34,875 nt of DNA. Source: Entamoeba invadens IP1. Taxonomy: Eukaryota > Evosea > Mastigamoebida > Endamoebidae. The notes beneath the pieces were generated by a model, which saw only the letters and a program-made list of their open reading frames with translations, had not been told where the DNA came from and ran no database searches. Numbering within the stretch: position 1 is the stretch's first letter; each line of letters starts with the position of its first letter. Where the stretch lies: assembly GCF_000330505.1 (NCBI RefSeq), contig NW_004191596.1, positions 27,575-62,449 of the forward strand, read 5' to 3'. This document shows, piece after piece, positions 31,752 to 34,875 of this stretch. The position numbers and the translations under genes are program-made.

Positions 31752-32979
31752 CTAGGTTAACCACAAATCCCACATTAATATCATCATACATTTGTCATCG
31801 AAATATTTATTATCATCGTCAATACTAAAGTTGTAACGGGCTACTTCTGTTTGTGCTGCTTTAACTAGAGCCACACCATCAATTTTCAAATCATCAATCG
31901 TTTCACGTCTATTACAAAATTTCGCTTTAAAAAAACATATGCAATTCTGGTACTGTCATTAAATCATATCCTTGCCTGGTTGTAATTTTTTATTTCATTC
32001 TTTAAATTATATTTAATTTGATCAACTTTTCTTGTTTCTTTAATTTAAAAAAATTGCGAATTTTTCCTATTTGTTTTGAATATCCAGTTTTTGATAAACA
32101 AAAAAAAACAACATGGCTTTTTAGATTCCGGATAACCATTTAGAACAAAAATAAGAATGAACTATAATAAATTGATGTTTTAAGTTGGCACAACCTTTGT
32201 GTTCTTTTATTTATTTCATTTGTTTTAACAAATATACCAATTGTGTATATTATTCATTTGTACCTTTTATTTTTGGAAAAAATTTTAATATGGTTTTCTC
32301 TTGTACCTATTAAATTTATATCATAAAATCTATTTGGAAGTAATCTTGTTAAAATAGAATCAATTTTGTATTTTTCAAACATGGTTTCCAAAATGACAAT
32401 TTCAAGATAACTGTTTTGTGATATTTACTGTTGAATTCGTCTTGTATATCAACTTGTGGTTTGTCTTTTGTTAAATCAATTACATTTTTCTTTGTTTGTT
32501 TTGAGTCCATGACTAGTTCATCTATCAACTGTTGAAATTTTATAGATATTTCAATCTTTTGTTCTGCAACACGTTCCAAGAAAATTGCTTTTTTTCATTT
32601 TTATTTGTTGTTAATGATACTTTTTTTAAAAAAAATGGTTTTAATAACATTTTAACATTTGTTTTTAATTTCATTATTTCTACTGTTTTTTCGTGAACAG
32701 ATATTTTATACTAAATGATTTGTTCTACTTCTTTAATTTCCACTAATAATGTTTACATTTTTTTCATTTGTTTCTTATTTGTTGGTTATTGCTTCGTTCA
32801 ATTTATTAAAGGATAACAACGAAATGTTTTGTTTGAGTTGATTTACTTGTATTGTACTATCCATTGTTTCTTTTTTAGTATTTTTCATTGATTCAGATAG
32901 TTCATTTAACGGATCTCTTTTTAAATTTAAAATTGTCTCATTTGATTTCAAAGTTGTAGTGTTTGTTGAATTTTACCAT
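31752..32979 (-). pseudogene. decayed gene, coiled-coil-like N-terminus, family unknown
   Basis: Minus-strand coding-like blocks in changing frames. Near 32970-32780: NSTNTTTLKSNETILNLKRD, then PLNELSESMKNTKKETMDST. Near 32580-32420: ERVAEQKIEISIKFQQLIDE, then MDSKQTKKNVIDLTKDK. Near 32410-32260: YLEIVILETMFEKYKIDSIL, then RLLPNRFYDINLIG. Near 31925-31755: FCNRRETIDDLKIDGVALVK, then AAQTEVARYNFSIDDDNKYF, ending at a stop at 31752. The first part has the K/E/L/N heptad look of a coiled coil and the last part a compact folded composition. Successive blocks in one order on one strand suggest one gene that has taken many indels. No domain is recognised; an Entamoeba-specific gene is likely. Confidence 0.5.
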
Positions 32980-33225
32980 TTTTTATTTTTTATTTTTTAT
33001 TTTTGTTATTGTTGAAAATAGACTTTCCCTTTGTTGTGAGTAAAAAACACAGAAAAAATAAAGTTGCACTCTAATTCGGAATGACTTTATTTGTTTTTCT
33101 TTGCCAAAAAAAACTGCTCTGTTTATATAGGCCAATTCCATCCTTGTTTGGCACATCTTGATTAAACATTAAAGTAAAAACTCGATATATTTTAAAAATA
33201 TTTTTATCTTTAATAATAATGAAAC
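32980..33225. other. AT-rich spacer next to MITE copy 2
   Basis: No reading frame of note. It ends with the ATAATGAAAC target-site copy at 33216-33225. Confidence 0.45.
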
Positions 33226-33662
33226 GGGACCTACATTGACCACCACCACCTTTACCAAAAAAAATATTTGCCGCGAGTGTTTTTTGAAGGAAGTCTATTT
33301 TTCAGCCACTGTTTGTGCGTCCCCATGTCACCCACTTTCCTTGTCCGTACTGTGTGGACGCGGATGTGGTTCCCCCCCGCTTGCGGGGGGGTCAGGGGGG
33401 ATCCGCGCCAAGGGAGGACTTGGAAAGTGGGTGAAACGGTGCACAAACAGACTGTTTGAGTGCGTCTTTATGAGCCTTCTTTTCAATGCTCCGTCTCACT
33501 CGGTTTCCACTAACTCGAGGTGATTTTTCGGCATTTCTTGAATTCGGGAACCAGACCTAATATTATCCCAGTTTCCTATTTACTATAATTTTAATTTGAA
33601 TATGATTCGAAATAGAAAAAATAAATCTATTTTAAGAGGTGGTGGTGGTCAATGTAGGTCCC
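33226..33662 (+). mobile_element. GC-rich 437-bp MITE, copy 2, with 10-bp target duplication
   Basis: Ends are GGGACCTACATTGACCACCA(CCACCT) in inverted orientation, 26 bp perfect. ATAATGAAAC flanks both sides (33216-33225 and 33663-33672). A 9- or 10-bp duplication fits Mutator-like elements best. The interior is a foldback: about 33306-33346 pairs imperfectly with 33416-33453 (shared ACCCACTTTCC and CTGTTTGTGC). GCGGAT at 33360 pairs with ATCCGC at 33401, and at the centre CCCCCCCGC-TT-GCGGGGGGG (33372-33391) is a perfect 9-bp stem. The GC content of the core is far above the surroundings. No coding content; it is non-autonomous. Confidence 0.92.
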
Positions 33663-33672
33663 ATAATGAAAC

Positions 33673-34094
33673 ACAAAATTGTTTTTATTGTAATAAAAAT
33701 TTAATCATAATAATTAATAATAATTTTTATTAACAATAATATTTGTTGTTAATTTTTGGCAAACCATGTTCTAACTAAGTTTCCAAAAATAATTATTACT
33801 AAATTATCATTTAGTAATAATTGATACTTTTTTATATTACTGATAAAATATCTATAAAATGGGGATTATTAATTTAAACACTCAACTTTATTTTTTGGAC
33901 ATTCTAGTTCTAGTTTATCTTATGTTTAACCGAAACATAATATGGGGTATTAATAGTATCAAAATAATATAAATTCAATGAATCATATAATTTAATAAAC
34001 AGATCAAACCTACTTTAATTAAAAAACAACATTATGTATTTTATATTTAAATGATTTTAAAATTTGATTTACAAACTTGAAAAATATTGACAAG
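33673..34094. other. AT-rich spacer
   Basis: No gene. The interval is presumed to hold the promoter of the next ORF, but no good GTATTTAAAG match was seen. Confidence 0.4.
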
Positions 34095-34874
34095 ATGAGA
34101 AAATTAGAACGAGTGTATATGATGAACGTTTCTTTATACATTAACACAATGGATTCTCTCAAAACTTTTGAACAAGTTAACAAGAAGTGTTTTGAGTGTA
34201 TGCAGAGTCTATACATCAACCCTTTTATCAATTTAGAAATTGAAACTTTTGCTCTATTTAAAGAGCCACGTGAGGCTTTATATTCTTCGATTTTCGAATT
34301 TATCATTCAAGCGTTTCCAAAGATAGAAACCCTTCAATGTTACGATTACATGTTAGGTAACGACAACAAACTGATCCGAAAAGTCAAGAAAATACGTCTT
34401 GTGAAAGCACCACACAACAAAAGGAATGATTATAATCACATTCATTCGCCACATTTCCACCCACAAATAGTCTCAAATGCTTTTTCAAAAATAGAAAATT
34501 GCTATATTGGCACCAAAAACAACAATTTGTTGCCAACTGACGATTATACCAACCTCAAAAAAATTCATATGAATGGGTGGATTCGCGATCCAAACATTTT
34601 AGAAAAAATTTTTGAACTGAAAAGCGTCACAAAAATAACAATTTGGAATTGTACACACCCAACCTTCTTATCATCAATTGAAGAGCAAATAAATCATCGT
34701 CGTATGAAAAAATTAGCAACTGTTAAAGTTTCAATTTTCATTGAAAAAACAGCAATACGAGAAATACTTAAAGAGGAATTTAATGTTGCAATTTTGATGC
34801 TTCGGCAACTAAATGTTGAAGTTTTTGATTGCGAGGAGAATGTAGTGGACCACTGCAGTGTTCTTGATAATTGA
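34095..34874 (+). CDS. hypothetical LRR-like Entamoeba protein, possibly 3'-truncated
   Basis: Open frame of 259 residues from the first ATG at 34095 (the frame itself is open from 34077, but there it starts with TTG). It begins RKLERVYMMNVSLYINTMDS and continues FEQVNKKCFECMQSLYINP, the N-terminal pattern of a large Entamoeba family related to the BspA/LRR proteins (compare VSKYFK...VCKKF...MFHYNPI at 21429). There follow PKIETLQCYDY, an NLKKIHMNGW segment, and SVTKITIWNCTHP. These have LRR-like hydrophobic spacing but no clean 23-residue repeat. It closes with TGA at the very edge of the window. Relatives are usually longer by my recollection, so the stop may be premature, or the gene may continue beyond. 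No signal peptide or membrane segment. Function unknown. Confidence 0.65.
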   Translation: MRKLERVYMMNVSLYINTMDSLKTFEQVNKKCFECMQSLYINPFINLEIETFALFKEPREALYSSIFEFIIQAFPKIETLQCYDYMLGNDNKLIRKVKKIRLVKAPHNKRNDYNHIHSPHFHPQIVSNAFSKIENCYIGTKNNNLLPTDDYTNLKKIHMNGWIRDPNILEKIFELKSVTKITIWNCTHPTFLSSIEEQINHRRMKKLATVKVSIFIEKTAIREILKEEFNVAILMLRQLNVEVFDCEENVVDHCSVLDN

Positions 34875-34875
34875 G

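Noticed and set aside
33236..33523. 95-codon open frame in MITE copy 2
   Set aside because: Same reason: it lies wholly inside the repeat, and the corresponding frame in copy 1 differs by indels.
17743..33662. A composite transposon or inversion bounded by the two inverted MITE copies
   Set aside because: Copy 2 has a perfect target duplication of its own, which an inversion through the two copies would have split; the region between holds unrelated genes and relics.

Overview
The window is AT-rich eukaryotic DNA that reads as an Entamoeba genome. The transposon load (piggyBac, Tc1/mariner/pogo types and MITEs) suggests a species such as E. invadens or E. moshkovskii; this is inferred from gene families and no search was run. 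Supporting signs are BspA-type LRR_5 proteins with the Entamoeba N-terminal block (VSKYFK...VCKKF), CXXC-rich surface proteins, a GTATTTAAAG core promoter element about 25 nt before a start codon, an intron starting GTTTGT, and very short leaders. No tRNA, rRNA or CRISPR was seen.

Layout. 0-5.6 kb: an actin 3' fragment (+), a frameshifted piggyBac transposase (-) with an extra Q/N-rich segment, then a non-coding stretch with a recurring CCGACTTTT motif. 5.6-9.3 kb: an LRR_5 gene (-) with one N-terminal frameshift, a solitary hAT-like terminus, and a decayed actin-related-protein gene (-). 10.2-11.9 kb: an intact CXXC-rich, probably GPI-anchored surface protein (-). 12.4-17.5 kb: a 182-bp MITE followed by a complete 4.68-kb TA-flanked pogo-like transposon with a broken transposase (+). 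17.7-18.2 kb: copy 1 of a GC-rich 437-bp MITE. 18.9-21.1 kb: a second, different piggyBac transposase relic (-). 21.4-25.7 kb: a decayed LRR_5 gene and a decayed Cys-rich gene (both +). 25.7-28.0 kb: a Cys-rich ectodomain (-), then a 1,017-bp TA-flanked element that keeps only the DNA-binding half of a pogo/Tc5-type transposase. 28.1-30.8 kb: a spliced right-handed beta-helix protein (-) resembling GH141 glycoside hydrolases. 31.4-33.7 kb: an (AAAAAC)18 tract, a decayed coiled-coil-like gene (-), and copy 2 of the GC-rich MITE in opposite orientation with a perfect 10-bp target duplication. 34.1-34.9 kb: a hypothetical LRR-like ORF (+).

The region is a transposon- and pseudogene-rich accessory block. 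The genes that look functional are surface or secreted proteins (the CXXC protein, the beta-helix protein) and LRR-family members. They do not form an operon or an obvious pathway. The points most worth following are the bacterial-looking beta-helix enzyme with an intron, the GC-rich foldback MITE, the catalytic-domain-less pogo derivative, and the Q/N-rich segment in the piggyBac transposase.
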